In this document: piece by piece, positions 17,401 to 25,885 of the stretch
How the letters are laid out: each line of letters opens with the position of its first letter
How positions within the stretch are numbered: the stretch's first letter is position 1
Source of the DNA: a virus
Virus record (IMG/VR): IMGVR_UViG_3300043446_003385
Coordinates: 1 to 40,840 of that record
Reading direction: 5' to 3' (one strand)
DNA: 40,840 nt
Notes under the pieces: generated by a model
Seen by the model: only the letters and a program-made list of their open reading frames with translations
Databases searched by the model: none
Told to the model about the DNA's origin: nothing
Program-made: the position numbers and the translations under genes

Positions 17401-20346
17401 ATATCCAGTTCTACCATAACAAAAATCAACATTATTGTAATTTGGACTACTTCTTGAAAAATAAAAATATTTATTAGTTGTATCCGAAGTAGGAGTGAGA
17501 ATTGGAAGTGTAGAATATACATCTACTGGAACTGTAATTCCACTATTTTGAGAAAAATATCTAAATAATCCATCACTACTCATTCTTAATCTAGGATCGG
17601 CGCCTGGAGCAGTTTCAATTCCACTTAAAAATGTATACCATCCAGAAGTATATGGAGTAAAAGAACATTGATACGAAAACTCTGGATATGGTTGATATAC
17701 TTTATAAGCGAAAGTAGTACTCCTATTTTGATAATAAAAACCATCTTGCATCATCATAATAGCACTTGTATTTGCATCTTTATAAGAAGATGGTTTTGCA
17801 AAATTATTAATAATATATTGAGTTATACGACCACTGCTATCACTTAAAAAAATATCTTTAAGTGGAGTTAACTTATCTGGATCAATATAAGCAATCGCTA
17901 AATAATTTTTATTTGGACTTCCAATAAATTGCGTAGTAATTGGATGTACAGTATTATTTCCAGAAACTGTTATAAATGACCAATTATTTTGCGCGTCAAC
18001 AGCCGCTGTTGGTAATAAAATTTCAGAATTTGTAAATCTATTTAATGTACTAAATGTACCAAGTATTCTTTTAATTCCATTGTTAAATAAAGCAAAATTA
18101 GCTTCATTATATGCAATATATAAAGATCCATTAGTAAAATTTTTTGTGGTAGAATTATTATTTACTTGATAATATAATGAATCAAAAGCTAAAAGCGGCC
18201 TTTGCCCAGAATAAGTATATGAATTTGCTGAAGGTTGACCACTTGATAAAAAATCATAAATTTTTATATTTTGTGTGGTTTGAAAAAATCCATTAGTTAA
18301 ATTTAAATTTGGAGCATTAGTAGAAACATAAGTTGGATAATAATAACCCTGTAAAGGAAAATTACCACTTCCAGCAGTGGAGGAGATTACAATATAGTGT
18401 TGTCCAAGTACTGCTCCAGAGGCAAACATTGGCATTGAACTATTATCAACTTCTGGAGCATAAGTATTTTTTACTCTAATTTGTTTAACACCAAGTGAAT
18501 CAGAATCAAATTTATAATAATATCCATCATAAGCTTTTACTGGAAAAGTTCTTGATCCAAATAATGTAGCATTACCAGCAACGTCAAATAAATAAAATTT
18601 ATCATTACCATCTTTTATAGGACTTGTTATCGAAGTGGCGCGAACACCCAAAACTCCATTAGCAAAAAAATACCAAATATTATCCTTTTTTCTATTGTAA
18701 ACAACGGTAGAAGAATCAGCAAGTACTGGAGTGCTAGTAGTAGTAAAGTAATAATATTTTGAAGAATCCGCTTGATATAATCTATATGCCTTACCAATTT
18801 CGACTAATGTTTTAGAGCCTCCAGCAACAAATGTATAATAATTACCGTCGCTCATTTTAAAAGCAAGTTCATTGCTTATAGAATCAGCTAATGTTTTTGC
18901 AGTTCCAAGTACGCTATAATGTAATCCATCGTGAAATAAATAAACGTTATAATCTGTTGTTGCTACTGCTGTAGAAGCGCCAGAAAATGTATAAAATTTA
19001 TTATCAAAATTAAAATTTGCATTAGGAGTTGTGTGGCTTAAAGTTGGAGGTCTAAATAATTTATAAGCTACATTTCCAAGCGTAACTGGAGTTGGAACTC
19101 CATATCTATTTACTGAATTTAATGCATTTGGAAGAATGAAAATTTGGTAAGTTCCATCATTAATTTTTACAGCCCATTCAGATCCAGCGCCACCCATATA
19201 AGTAGATGCACCAGAAGTGCCTGGCCATATATTTCCAAATCCATCAGTCGTAGTAAAAAATTTATAAAAACCATCTTGACATAATACTGGAACGTATGCA
19301 CTTTGCGGAGCTAAAGAAGTAACATTATTGACGCTAACTAAATGTTGTTGAAGTCCTAATGGATTACTGTATTTTACAACTGGCTTTGGATAATTTCCAG
19401 AAAAAGCAGTTTTAGTTCCATTTGTTATTGTATAAAATTCGCTTGTTCCAAATTTTTGAACAACATATCCATTTGCCAAAGTTAAGGCGGCGGGAGTGCT
19501 TGTACTAGAAAAAATTTTTTCAACCCCACCAACAACATAAATATCATTCAAATTTACAATATTTGTAATACCATTTGCTTGAAAGGTATAGTAATTTACA
19601 GCATCTCCATATACTATATTATTTACAGGAGTATTAGAAGCCGCTATGAAAGAACCAGTTCCATCTGAAGCAATTATTCTCCATAATCCATCTGCGCAAT
19701 ATCTTACTTTAGTAAGAGAATCAGCAGAAGACCTAGTTCCATCAGCATTGTAAATGTGATATTTTCCCTCTGGACCTAATTGTGGTAATCCACCCGAATT
19801 CCAAATTCCATTATTATATCCATCAGATCTTATTGAATAATATTTTCCATTAGCCGCCAACGTAGGAATTGCTCCATTGTTTCCAGAATAAGGGGCTGGA
19901 TTTATATAAGTTCCATTAAATATATAAAAAACATTATTTATTGCTAATGTTGGATTACTATTATTTGGAGCTGGATTAATTGTAGATGCTGCAGAACTAA
20001 TTATTGCCCATCCATTATTTTTTGGAGAAAAATATATTTGACCGTCAACTGCATTAGATGCTGGAGAAGTTGTATTTGTAAATACTTTTTGTTTACCATC
20101 TGCATGTAAATAAACATGAGTATTTACTACAACTTTTGTTCCAACTCCACCACCACTATAAAATGTATAATATTCTGATCCGCCAGTCCAAGTATCAGCT
20201 AATATTGGATAGTTTGAAGCTGCAACTTCTGTACCTTCGCCATTAATAAAATTATAAAATTTACTAACACTATAAACTTTTGAATTTGGTTTTGAAGTAG
20301 TTATTCTTTTATGATATAAGCAAGGTCTAGTAGAATTTATATTCAT
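14455..20346 (-). CDS. Giant repetitive fibre/adhesin, 1963 aa
   Basis: Probably an extended virion surface fibre that contacts the host. Almost the whole chain is built of degenerate repeats of about 25-40 residues with the theme DGKYYTFSNGVGTLV...P, i.e. a short aromatic strand, a Gly turn and another strand. Towards the C-terminus they become nearly identical 26-residue units (FRTFATAGVGTLVA type, seven copies). No enzymatic motif or chaperone domain is evident. The start ATG 20346 is 6 bp after the stop of the other fibre gene, and no Shine-Dalgarno is present. The N-terminus (MNINSTRPCLYHKRI) may be the attachment point. A beta-solenoid or propeller-like stack is possible but not demonstrated. 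Confidence 0.75.
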   Translation of the reverse strand: MNINSTRPCLYHKRITTSKPNSKVYSVSKFYNFINGEGTEVAASNYPILADTWTGGSEYYTFYSGGGVGTKVVVNTHVYLHADGKQKVFTNTTSPASNAVDGQIYFSPKNNGWAIISSAASTINPAPNNSNPTLAINNVFYIFNGTYINPAPYSGNNGAIPTLAANGKYYSIRSDGYNNGIWNSGGLPQLGPEGKYHIYNADGTRSSADSLTKVRYCADGLWRIIASDGTGSFIAASNTPVNNIVYGDAVNYYTFQANGITNIVNLNDIYVVGGVEKIFSSTSTPAALTLANGYVVQKFGTSEFYTITNGTKTAFSGNYPKPVVKYSNPLGLQQHLVSVNNVTSLAPQSAYVPVLCQDGFYKFFTTTDGFGNIWPGTSGASTYMGGAGSEWAVKINDGTYQIFILPNALNSVNRYGVPTPVTLGNVAYKLFRPPTLSHTTPNANFNFDNKFYTFSGASTAVATTDYNVYLFHDGLHYSVLGTAKTLADSISNELAFKMSDGNYYTFVAGGSKTLVEIGKAYRLYQADSSKYYYFTTTSTPVLADSSTVVYNRKKDNIWYFFANGVLGVRATSITSPIKDGNDKFYLFDVAGNATLFGSRTFPVKAYDGYYYKFDSDSLGVKQIRVKNTYAPEVDNSSMPMFASGAVLGQHYIVISSTAGSGNFPLQGYYYPTYVSTNAPNLNLTNGFFQTTQNIKIYDFLSSGQPSANSYTYSGQRPLLAFDSLYYQVNNNSTTKNFTNGSLYIAYNEANFALFNNGIKRILGTFSTLNRFTNSEILLPTAAVDAQNNWSFITVSGNNTVHPITTQFIGSPNKNYLAIAYIDPDKLTPLKDIFLSDSSGRITQYIINNFAKPSSYKDANTSAIMMMQDGFYYQNRSTTFAYKVYQPYPEFSYQCSFTPYTSGWYTFLSGIETAPGADPRLRMSSDGLFRYFSQNSGITVPVDVYSTLPILTPTSDTTNKYFYFSRSSPNYNNVDFCYGRTGYYVNNNYPDDADSKNGNFYTYNSGIRNSINSITDYWTINDYVNYNPPVNRYIKIINSLTEFKVSGSASSFTKASANESSSQVVNLYDIANYPIKNFYTNVTCTTISNSIKLTGKYATKAFDGNYYFLNENGSYINGTLANSTIPTPTYYSSTQADNTAANIYYTFSNGVKNLYTTNAITKAVKSYDDKYRTFSATSVGKLVSVANIPFETTDSVGNFKFFNTVGDPTGNIPATNSYTPRTGYNNLYYTFDASSVGTLYNSTKPTFTFDANWKIITNGVGGAVTPNASPNPVLAADGFYYYIASNTAATKLINVNSPLKPLGDSKYYIFDASGVKQNPNAIFTTLPVYIPDQAKYAIFDSGGNYSYPATVATNLVIEAKCATVNTQTISTLFINGTGGSGNFLLSTSCAINLKNTTCYLKTSNGVGSAILSNPYTVGSNSANIPIRAEDGNFYTFTPIANSICSIGTLYNSTVPTISISGATVSSRLITNGIGVNYVSTAVSGAVIFTNTIVCDPLLKVLYTANSTSAISYVDTLGHPVKIYGGGNSYYLGAANGIASSYTSANMTAYAYSASSFSVCTKMPQLSPMDGASYYIGDNLAAATVSRPILTKSGSFDYKWVTIANGIGTSVSSTAPMQADNKLFYTFAAGVATMVANTTTPTQAIDTNWYTFSNGGGTKASDITIPTLCSDGKFRTFATDGTPTLAVVTTVPTLCSDTKFRTFAIAGVGTLVAITSVPTSCSDGKFRTFATAGTGTLVADTVIATLCSDTKFRTFANGGTGTLVADTVIATLCSDTKFRTFATAGVGTLVAITTVPTLCSDTKFRTFATAGVGTLVAITAVPTSCSDGTFRTFAIAGVGTLVADSVTVTSSSYKFPTKAADNKYYTFTNGYGTLANFPVLFNTSATTITPTTFTKYYTNGALNTRTTNSTPVKCVDGKYRLVNSSNQSVFPAINNVGIDCIDDINNPTVLKKYKFAAADGNGVAV
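14823..15370 (-). repeat. Seven tandem 78-bp repeats in adhesin gene
   Basis: The period is 78 bp (26 codons). On the plus strand the units start with GCTACCAACGTACC, for example at 14825 and 14903. Adjacent units are nearly identical, while third-base and a few amino-acid differences (ATAGVG, AIAGVG, ANGGTG) mark the copies. Near-identity here against strong divergence elsewhere in the gene suggests recent unit expansion or gene conversion. Confidence 0.9.
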
Positions 20347-20352
20347 ATTTTA

Positions 20353-23300
20353 TTAAATATTAGCTACAATATCTCCACCTAATACCCATTCATTAGCCGC
20401 AGTATTTATTAATGTAGCAATAGCACCTTTTGAACTACTTTTACACTTGTTTCCATTTGATATTAATGTAACTCCAGCAGCTGCAGTTATTGTAAATTGT
20501 CCATCGGTAATTTGTCCAAACATTGTTGATGCGCCAATTGGATAATTGCTTATATTTGCAGGTATGGTAATTAATACTGTTGTGCCAGCAGTTGGATTTG
20601 TCATTCTTACGAATGAATTTACATTGGTGGAAGATAAAGAAAATGCTGTTGCACAAGTTTGGATTGGAGTATTAGTGCAATTATATAATTGACCTGTTGT
20701 TGCATAGCCAGTGGCAGCATCAGTTTTTGTTAAATAACTTGTTGATGCGTTTGCTTGCGTTAAGTATGTACTAGAAGCATTTGCAGTAGTTAAATAAGAA
20801 CTTAACTGAGTAGTAACAGAAGATGTTGTTGCAAAATTACCAGTTTGCGATGTTGTAACAAAATTTCCAGTACTTCCTGTAACTACAAAACATCCAGTTT
20901 GCAAATTAGTTAATCCAGATCCATTTCCATAATAACCTTCTAATGAACAAAAATTTCTAGAATATAAAGTGTGGTCGGTTGTAGGAGTTATTCCAGATCC
21001 AAATACAAAAATATAATTTTTATTAGTATAATTGGAGAAATTACTTGGATTAGCAATTATTGAATTTTTAATTGTACTAAATGAACTAACTTTTCCACCT
21101 AGTACAAAAGTATTTTCTAGACCACTTAATATTGCGCCAGAAGCATTATATGCTGAAGAATTTGCAGAGTCTCTTAATGTATTATTTGCACCACCAATTA
21201 TTGAAGAGTTGGAAGTAGTTCCTGTAATTTTACTTCCAGCGCTTCCTAAAATTAAGTTTCCACTATTTGTATATAAACTTTCTGGAGAAGACTTCAAATA
21301 GTCTACAGTTTGACTTTGAGTTACAAAATTACCAGTTTGTCCAGTTGTAACAAAACATGTTCTTGAATATCCTGTTGATTCAAATTGACCGCTTTGTCCA
21401 GTGGAAACAAATCCACTAATGAATGCCATATTACCAGTATCACTCAATTTAATAAAATTATTAACAATAAATGTTCCTGTCACTCCAGATAGAGCATATA
21501 ATCCAGTATCGGCCAATTTAACAAACTGACTAGCAACTCCAGTGGTAATAAAGTTGCCAGTTTGGCTATTGCATAAAAATACATTCCCAGTATTTGTCGT
21601 ATTTACATAATTTGCATTGGCGTAAGTTTGTGTTACATAATTTTGACTTGCAATATTACAAGAAACAAAATCACTCATGCACGTATAACTTACGTAACTA
21701 ATTAAATCTCCAGTTTTGAGATATAAATTTAAATTATCGCCAGTTCTTACATACTTGTATAAATCAGTTGTAAGTACTAACTTACCAGTTTCTAAATAAC
21801 CTGTCATCACGCCAGTTAAAGCGTAATTTTGTAGATCTCCAGTTGTTACATAATTGCCAGTTAAAATAGATAAACGTACAAAACTTCCAGTTTGACTTTG
21901 TGTAGCATATTTGGGCAAACATCCAGTAACTGCATAATTTTCAAGATATCCAGTTAAAACTAAACCAGATCCAGATGCACAAGACATATATTTAGTTATA
22001 TCTTCTGCTGGAACATAATTTCCAGATTCTGATTTAGCAATTATCCAATCTTTATTTAAGAATCCAGTTCTTTGTCCAGATAGATAATAAGAACCAGATT
22101 CAGAACACTGAATATAATTTTGATAAAATCCGCTTCTTTCTAAGAATCCAGTTTTTTGAGAATCTAAGATAAATAATCTGCATTCGCCAGTTGAAACAAA
22201 GTTTCCTGTATAACTTCTTGGAATAAAATTACCTGTAAAACTAATAGCGACAAAAGATCCTGTCTGACCAGTAGTTATATAATCTCCAGTAATTTGATTA
22301 GTTACAAACTCCCCAGAGTTAACATAATTTTGAGCAAGATCACGAGTTAAAAAATTTCCAGTAGCTGAAATTGGTACAAATCTACCAGTATCATCATGAG
22401 TAACCAATTGAGTTCCAGAAATAAATTGTTCCGCTCCAACTAAAATGCTAATCGGCACAAAATTTCCAGTTGCAGATTTGCTTAAAAAGTCTCCAGTGCT
22501 TCCTGTTGTTACATAACAATTTAGACAATTAGATAAACACCCAGTAGTTACATAATTATTTATTAAAAATCCAGTTGTTGCATAATTAGATGCCACATAT
22601 CCAGTTGTTGCAAAACAGCCAGTATTTGAATTTAAAACATAATTTAATAATTCACCAGTAACTACAAAACATCCAGTGCCATCTTTATTTACAAAATTTA
22701 AAATATCATTTGCGACTAAATAATTTGCATTTGCAAAGTCTTTAGTTACATATAAACTATCTACTCCACTATAATATGCAACTCCATTTAATTGAGACGT
22801 TAATGCAAAAACTCCCGTTTCTTGCTTATCAACAAAACCAGTTAATTGACCAGTCGTTGCAAAAGAACCAGTATTTGAAGCCAAAACATAATTTGATAAA
22901 CAATCATTTACATATCCAGTACTCGCAAATTGCCCCGTATTAGAAGATAGCGCAAAATTAATTAAACAATTTGTTAAATTACCAGTAGTAACAAAACATC
23001 CAGTATTTTCACGAGAAACTAAATTTTGACAACCACCAATTCCAGTAAATGCATTGTATAAATCTCCAGTTGTGACAAAAATGCCAGTTTCAGTTTTAGC
23101 TACTAAAGATTCAATAACTGCAGCTCCAAAATTTTGTTCAATTAATGCTGTGGTAAATGCATCAAATGTAGCTCTTGTTGTATAAGAATCTAAATTCGTA
23201 AGAGTAGCAAAATTTCCAGTTTTTGAAGTGGTTACAAAATCACCAGTTTGATTTTTAGTTACAAAATCACCAGTTTGACTCGAACTTATAAAACTTCCAG

Positions 23301-24819
23301 TATTTAAATTTGAAATTAATACGTATCCCGTTAATTCACCAGTAGTTGCATAGCCAGAAAGCTTTTCGTCAACAGATTGATTAGTATAATAATTATTTGC
23401 TAAATTTGTTGCGCTAGCAAAATTTTGAATTTCTGATTTTGTAGCGTAAGTGCTTGCTGCATCACCTGTATTAAGATAAGATGCCGCTACTCCAGTTGTT
23501 ACATAATTAGAAAGTTGAGAAATAAGAGCGAATCCAGTTATTTCTCCAGAAGTTACAAAAGATCCAGTATTCGCTTTTGAAACAAATCCAGTTATTTCAC
23601 CGCTAGTTACAAAAGAACCAGTTTCACTTTTTAAAGCATACGAATTTAAGGAAGAAGATGTTGCATAACTATTTAACGCATCATTTGTAGCATAAGAAGA
23701 TAAACTAGAAATTTGAGCGTAATCATTTAAAGTAGATGATACGACAAAATTACCAGTTAAATTACTAGTTACAAAATCACCAGTTTGATCCGTAGTTATA
23801 AAATTTCCAGTTTCACTTTTTAAAGCATAATTGGGTAATATCTGACCAGTTTGAACTGCAGTCACATATCCAGCAGCATCAAATATTCCAGTTAATGAAC
23901 CAGTTAAAATTGTATTAGCTAAACTTGTTAAATCAGACTGTGTGGCAAAATCTCCAGTTTGTCCAGTGGTTACATAACTTTCTGCATCTCCAGTTGTTAC
24001 ATATTCACTTAATTGACTTGTTAAAACAAAATTCGAAAACTGATTTGATATATCAGCTAGTGTTATAAAATCTTTTATTTGTCCAGTTTTTACAAAATCA
24101 CCAGTAGATCCAGTTAAAACATAATTAACTAAATCTCCAGTTAGAGCATAATTAACTAAATCTCCAGTTAAAGCAAAAATGCCAGTTTGGTCCGTAGTTA
24201 TAAAATTTCCAGTAGATCCTGTTGATACAAAAGATGTGCAAGATCCAGTTTGTAAATATTGAGAAAGTTCTCCAGTTGTTGCAAAACAACCAGTTTGAGT
24301 ATTACTAACAAAATTAGTTGTTGATGCAGTAGTAGCGTAAAAACTTAAAGAAGTATTTAAGTCGGACGAAGTAACATAATTTGCAAGTTGTCCAGTTGTT
24401 GCAAAAGAGCCAGTTTGCTCTGCAGTTAAAGTTACGCCACTTCCAGTAGGTAAATATCCCGAAAGAATAGATATTAAATTGCCCGAAGTAATGTAATTAG
24501 TTAAATCAACATTACCTCCACCACCTCCAGCACTAAATCCAGAAAGTAAAATACCAGTTGCCAAAGGAACGATTTGAGATCCGTCCCAAAATGCTAAATC
24601 GCCACTTGTTGCTCCACTAAATTTTATTTTATTTAAACCGTATGCAATAGAATCTGTAAGTACAGAAAAATAACCACTTGGAGCGTAATCACTTTTTAAT
24701 AAAATCGTCCCATCGGCTAATTGAAGAAAGAGTTCGCCACTACAGACGGTTGCTAAGTCGGGAATACGTCCAGTAGTAGACGTTCTCCTCTGAATAAATC
24801 TAAATGGAACACTTGGCAT
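20353..24819 (-). CDS. Long Thr-Gly-repeat tail fibre, 1488 aa
   Basis: A tail fibre. The N-terminal module (about 1-60, GRIPDLATVCSGELFLQLAD then GTILLKSD) resembles the attachment module of many phage fibres. Residues about 125-1200 are dozens of short repeats such as TGNFVTTGQL and SNYVTTG, compatible with a trimeric beta-fibrous shaft. About 1200-1270 has SSIIGGANNTL and LENTFVLGG, like head repeats of trimeric adhesins. The last ~96 residues (TIPANISNYPIGASTMFGQI, AAGVTLIS, then NEWVLGGDI) match a common fibre C-terminal beta domain. It lies 47 bp after a small virion gene, with a GTGTAA box before its start. Cysteines are common (GCFVTTG), which is unusual for such shafts. Confidence 0.88.
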   Translation of the reverse strand: MPSVPFRFIQRRTSTTGRIPDLATVCSGELFLQLADGTILLKSDYAPSGYFSVLTDSIAYGLNKIKFSGATSGDLAFWDGSQIVPLATGILLSGFSAGGGGGNVDLTNYITSGNLISILSGYLPTGSGVTLTAEQTGSFATTGQLANYVTSSDLNTSLSFYATTASTTNFVSNTQTGCFATTGELSQYLQTGSCTSFVSTGSTGNFITTDQTGIFALTGDLVNYALTGDLVNYVLTGSTGDFVKTGQIKDFITLADISNQFSNFVLTSQLSEYVTTGDAESYVTTGQTGDFATQSDLTSLANTILTGSLTGIFDAAGYVTAVQTGQILPNYALKSETGNFITTDQTGDFVTSNLTGNFVVSSTLNDYAQISSLSSYATNDALNSYATSSSLNSYALKSETGSFVTSGEITGFVSKANTGSFVTSGEITGFALISQLSNYVTTGVAASYLNTGDAASTYATKSEIQNFASATNLANNYYTNQSVDEKLSGYATTGELTGYVLISNLNTGSFISSSQTGDFVTKNQTGDFVTTSKTGNFATLTNLDSYTTRATFDAFTTALIEQNFGAAVIESLVAKTETGIFVTTGDLYNAFTGIGGCQNLVSRENTGCFVTTGNLTNCLINFALSSNTGQFASTGYVNDCLSNYVLASNTGSFATTGQLTGFVDKQETGVFALTSQLNGVAYYSGVDSLYVTKDFANANYLVANDILNFVNKDGTGCFVVTGELLNYVLNSNTGCFATTGYVASNYATTGFLINNYVTTGCLSNCLNCYVTTGSTGDFLSKSATGNFVPISILVGAEQFISGTQLVTHDDTGRFVPISATGNFLTRDLAQNYVNSGEFVTNQITGDYITTGQTGSFVAISFTGNFIPRSYTGNFVSTGECRLFILDSQKTGFLERSGFYQNYIQCSESGSYYLSGQRTGFLNKDWIIAKSESGNYVPAEDITKYMSCASGSGLVLTGYLENYAVTGCLPKYATQSQTGSFVRLSILTGNYVTTGDLQNYALTGVMTGYLETGKLVLTTDLYKYVRTGDNLNLYLKTGDLISYVSYTCMSDFVSCNIASQNYVTQTYANANYVNTTNTGNVFLCNSQTGNFITTGVASQFVKLADTGLYALSGVTGTFIVNNFIKLSDTGNMAFISGFVSTGQSGQFESTGYSRTCFVTTGQTGNFVTQSQTVDYLKSSPESLYTNSGNLILGSAGSKITGTTSNSSIIGGANNTLRDSANSSAYNASGAILSGLENTFVLGGKVSSFSTIKNSIIANPSNFSNYTNKNYIFVFGSGITPTTDHTLYSRNFCSLEGYYGNGSGLTNLQTGCFVVTGSTGNFVTTSQTGNFATTSSVTTQLSSYLTTANASSTYLTQANASTSYLTKTDAATGYATTGQLYNCTNTPIQTCATAFSLSSTNVNSFVRMTNPTAGTTVLITIPANISNYPIGASTMFGQITDGQFTITAAAGVTLISNGNKCKSSSKGAIATLINTAANEWVLGGDIVANI

Positions 24820-24834
24820 ATTATTATAAAATAA

Positions 24835-24840
24835 TTACAC
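24835..24840 (-). promoter_or_regulatory. GTGTAA box before fibre gene
   Basis: GTGTAA on the minus strand lies 15 nt before ATG 24819, followed by TTATTTTATAATAAT. It sits in the 47-bp gap after the 194-aa gene. Unlike the other copies, the bases just before it (GATCTTCTG) are not A/T only. Confidence 0.3.
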
Positions 24841-24866
24841 CAGAAGATCCAAGTTATATCTTAAAA

Positions 24867-25451
24867 TTACTCTGCTCCAGCATCAATGATGCCGTTATTA
24901 TTACTTAAATCATTCAAAAAGTTTTGTACATTTTGATCTGTAAAAATTGACGAAGTTCCATCATTACCATAAGCAGTAATAGTCTCATCAACTGGAACAG
25001 GAATACCTCTAGATTCATAACCTACAACTTGTAATGGTTTAGAGCCATAAATATTATATTTAGTAATTAAATTATCTAATTTTTCTTTTGAGGCTTTTGC
25101 TAAATCTTTATATGTTTTTGCAACTTCATTTTTATTACCGAACATAATTTTATTATCTCCATCTGCAACCATTGTAATGTTATCGCTTGATGATGAAGAT
25201 GAAGTAATTCCTCTTAAAACATTTCTAGCTTGTTTATTATAATAATTATGTAAATATAATTCTGTATAAATTGATTTTTCTTCTAATCCTAGATTTGGAT
25301 TTTCTCCAGAAAAACTTGTATTTAGCAAAGTATTTAATAATCCTAAATTGCTAGATAACCATCCACTTACATATGCTGGATTTACATTGTTTGAATCTGA
25401 ATCAAATTCTGTAGCAAATATTCCAGAGGCTAAATCGTTAATTTCACTCAT
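24867..25451 (-). CDS. Virion protein, possible head-tail adaptor, 194 aa
   Basis: No family is recognised with certainty. Residues about 24-75 contain YVSGWLSSNLGLLNTLLNTS, then EEKSIYTELYLHNYYNKQAR, a helical pattern I recall from small structural proteins near capsid genes of large phages. A Ser-rich loop (about 84-90) and a VADGDNKIMFGNKNE segment follow. Its start overlaps the stop of the 118-aa gene as TAATG. The position two genes after the capsid protein suits a head-completion or adaptor protein. Confidence 0.5.
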   Translation of the reverse strand: MSEINDLASGIFATEFDSDSNNVNPAYVSGWLSSNLGLLNTLLNTSFSGENPNLGLEEKSIYTELYLHNYYNKQARNVLRGITSSSSSSDNITMVADGDNKIMFGNKNEVAKTYKDLAKASKEKLDNLITKYNIYGSKPLQVVGYESRGIPVPVDETITAYGNDGTSSIFTDQNVQNFLNDLSNNNGIIDAGAE

Positions 25452-25807
25452 TAAAATTCTCCTAAAAATTTTTTAGCTTTTTCATAACTTTTTCTGTGTT
25501 CATTTAATTTTATTTGTTGAGGATTTGGAGGAATTGCATTTCTTCTTGAATTTTTTGTATAAGCAATAAATTCTTTAATTAAAGCCGTCTTCAATCTACT
25601 TCTATCTAAAAATGGATTTAGTCCAACTCTTTGTGCTATTTTTTGCATATCTGCTTGAGTTGCTCCTTTTAAATTATCCTCGAAAACTTCTAATTCATTA
25701 GTGCCAAAAGGACTAATTTTATTAATCCCCAAAAGTTCTTCCAATTGTTTTTGTTTCTGTACAAAATCTTTACCATTTGTTACTTCAATGTTATTTAAAT
25801 TTGCCAT
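25451..25807 (-). CDS. Small virion protein downstream of capsid gene, 118 aa
   Basis: Unknown. It is basic and helical, with QKQKQLEELLGINKISPFG, then DMQKIAQRVGLNPFLDRSRL and KTALIKEFIAYTKNSRR, and a C-terminal helix KSYEKAKKFLGEF. The middle part resembles a small DNA-binding SAP-like or Rho-N-like helix-extended loop-helix, but this is a weak impression. It lies immediately after the capsid-gene terminator, with its own AT box and GTGTAA, and is coupled to the 194-aa gene. Confidence 0.6.
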   Translation of the reverse strand: MANLNNIEVTNGKDFVQKQKQLEELLGINKISPFGTNELEVFEDNLKGATQADMQKIAQRVGLNPFLDRSRLKTALIKEFIAYTKNSRRNAIPPNPQQIKLNEHRKSYEKAKKFLGEF

Positions 25808-25815
25808 AAAAAATA

Positions 25816-25832
25816 TTACACTATATAATAAA
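25816..25832 (-). promoter_or_regulatory. AT box plus GTGTAA between capsid terminator and 118-aa gene
   Basis: On the minus strand TTTATTATATA (25832-25822) is followed directly by GTGTAA (25821-25816), 8 nt before ATG 25807. It partly overlaps the terminator's T-run. Since the terminator should stop readthrough, a promoter is needed in this 28-bp gap. The 11-mer recurs before the genes starting at 36252 and 38895. Confidence 0.5.
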
Positions 25833-25863
25833 AAAAAGGGTCGCTCTTTAAAGAGCGACCCTT
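25833..25863 (-). terminator. Rho-independent terminator after major capsid gene
   Basis: A perfect 13-bp stem (AAGGGTCGCTCTT, 25836-25848; AAGAGCGACCCTT, 25851-25863) with a TA loop is followed on the minus strand by a run of T. It is the strongest hairpin in the AT-rich part and sits about 20 bp past the capsid stop. Confidence 0.93.
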
Positions 25864-25885
25864 CTAAACTAAGCTAATTTAATAA

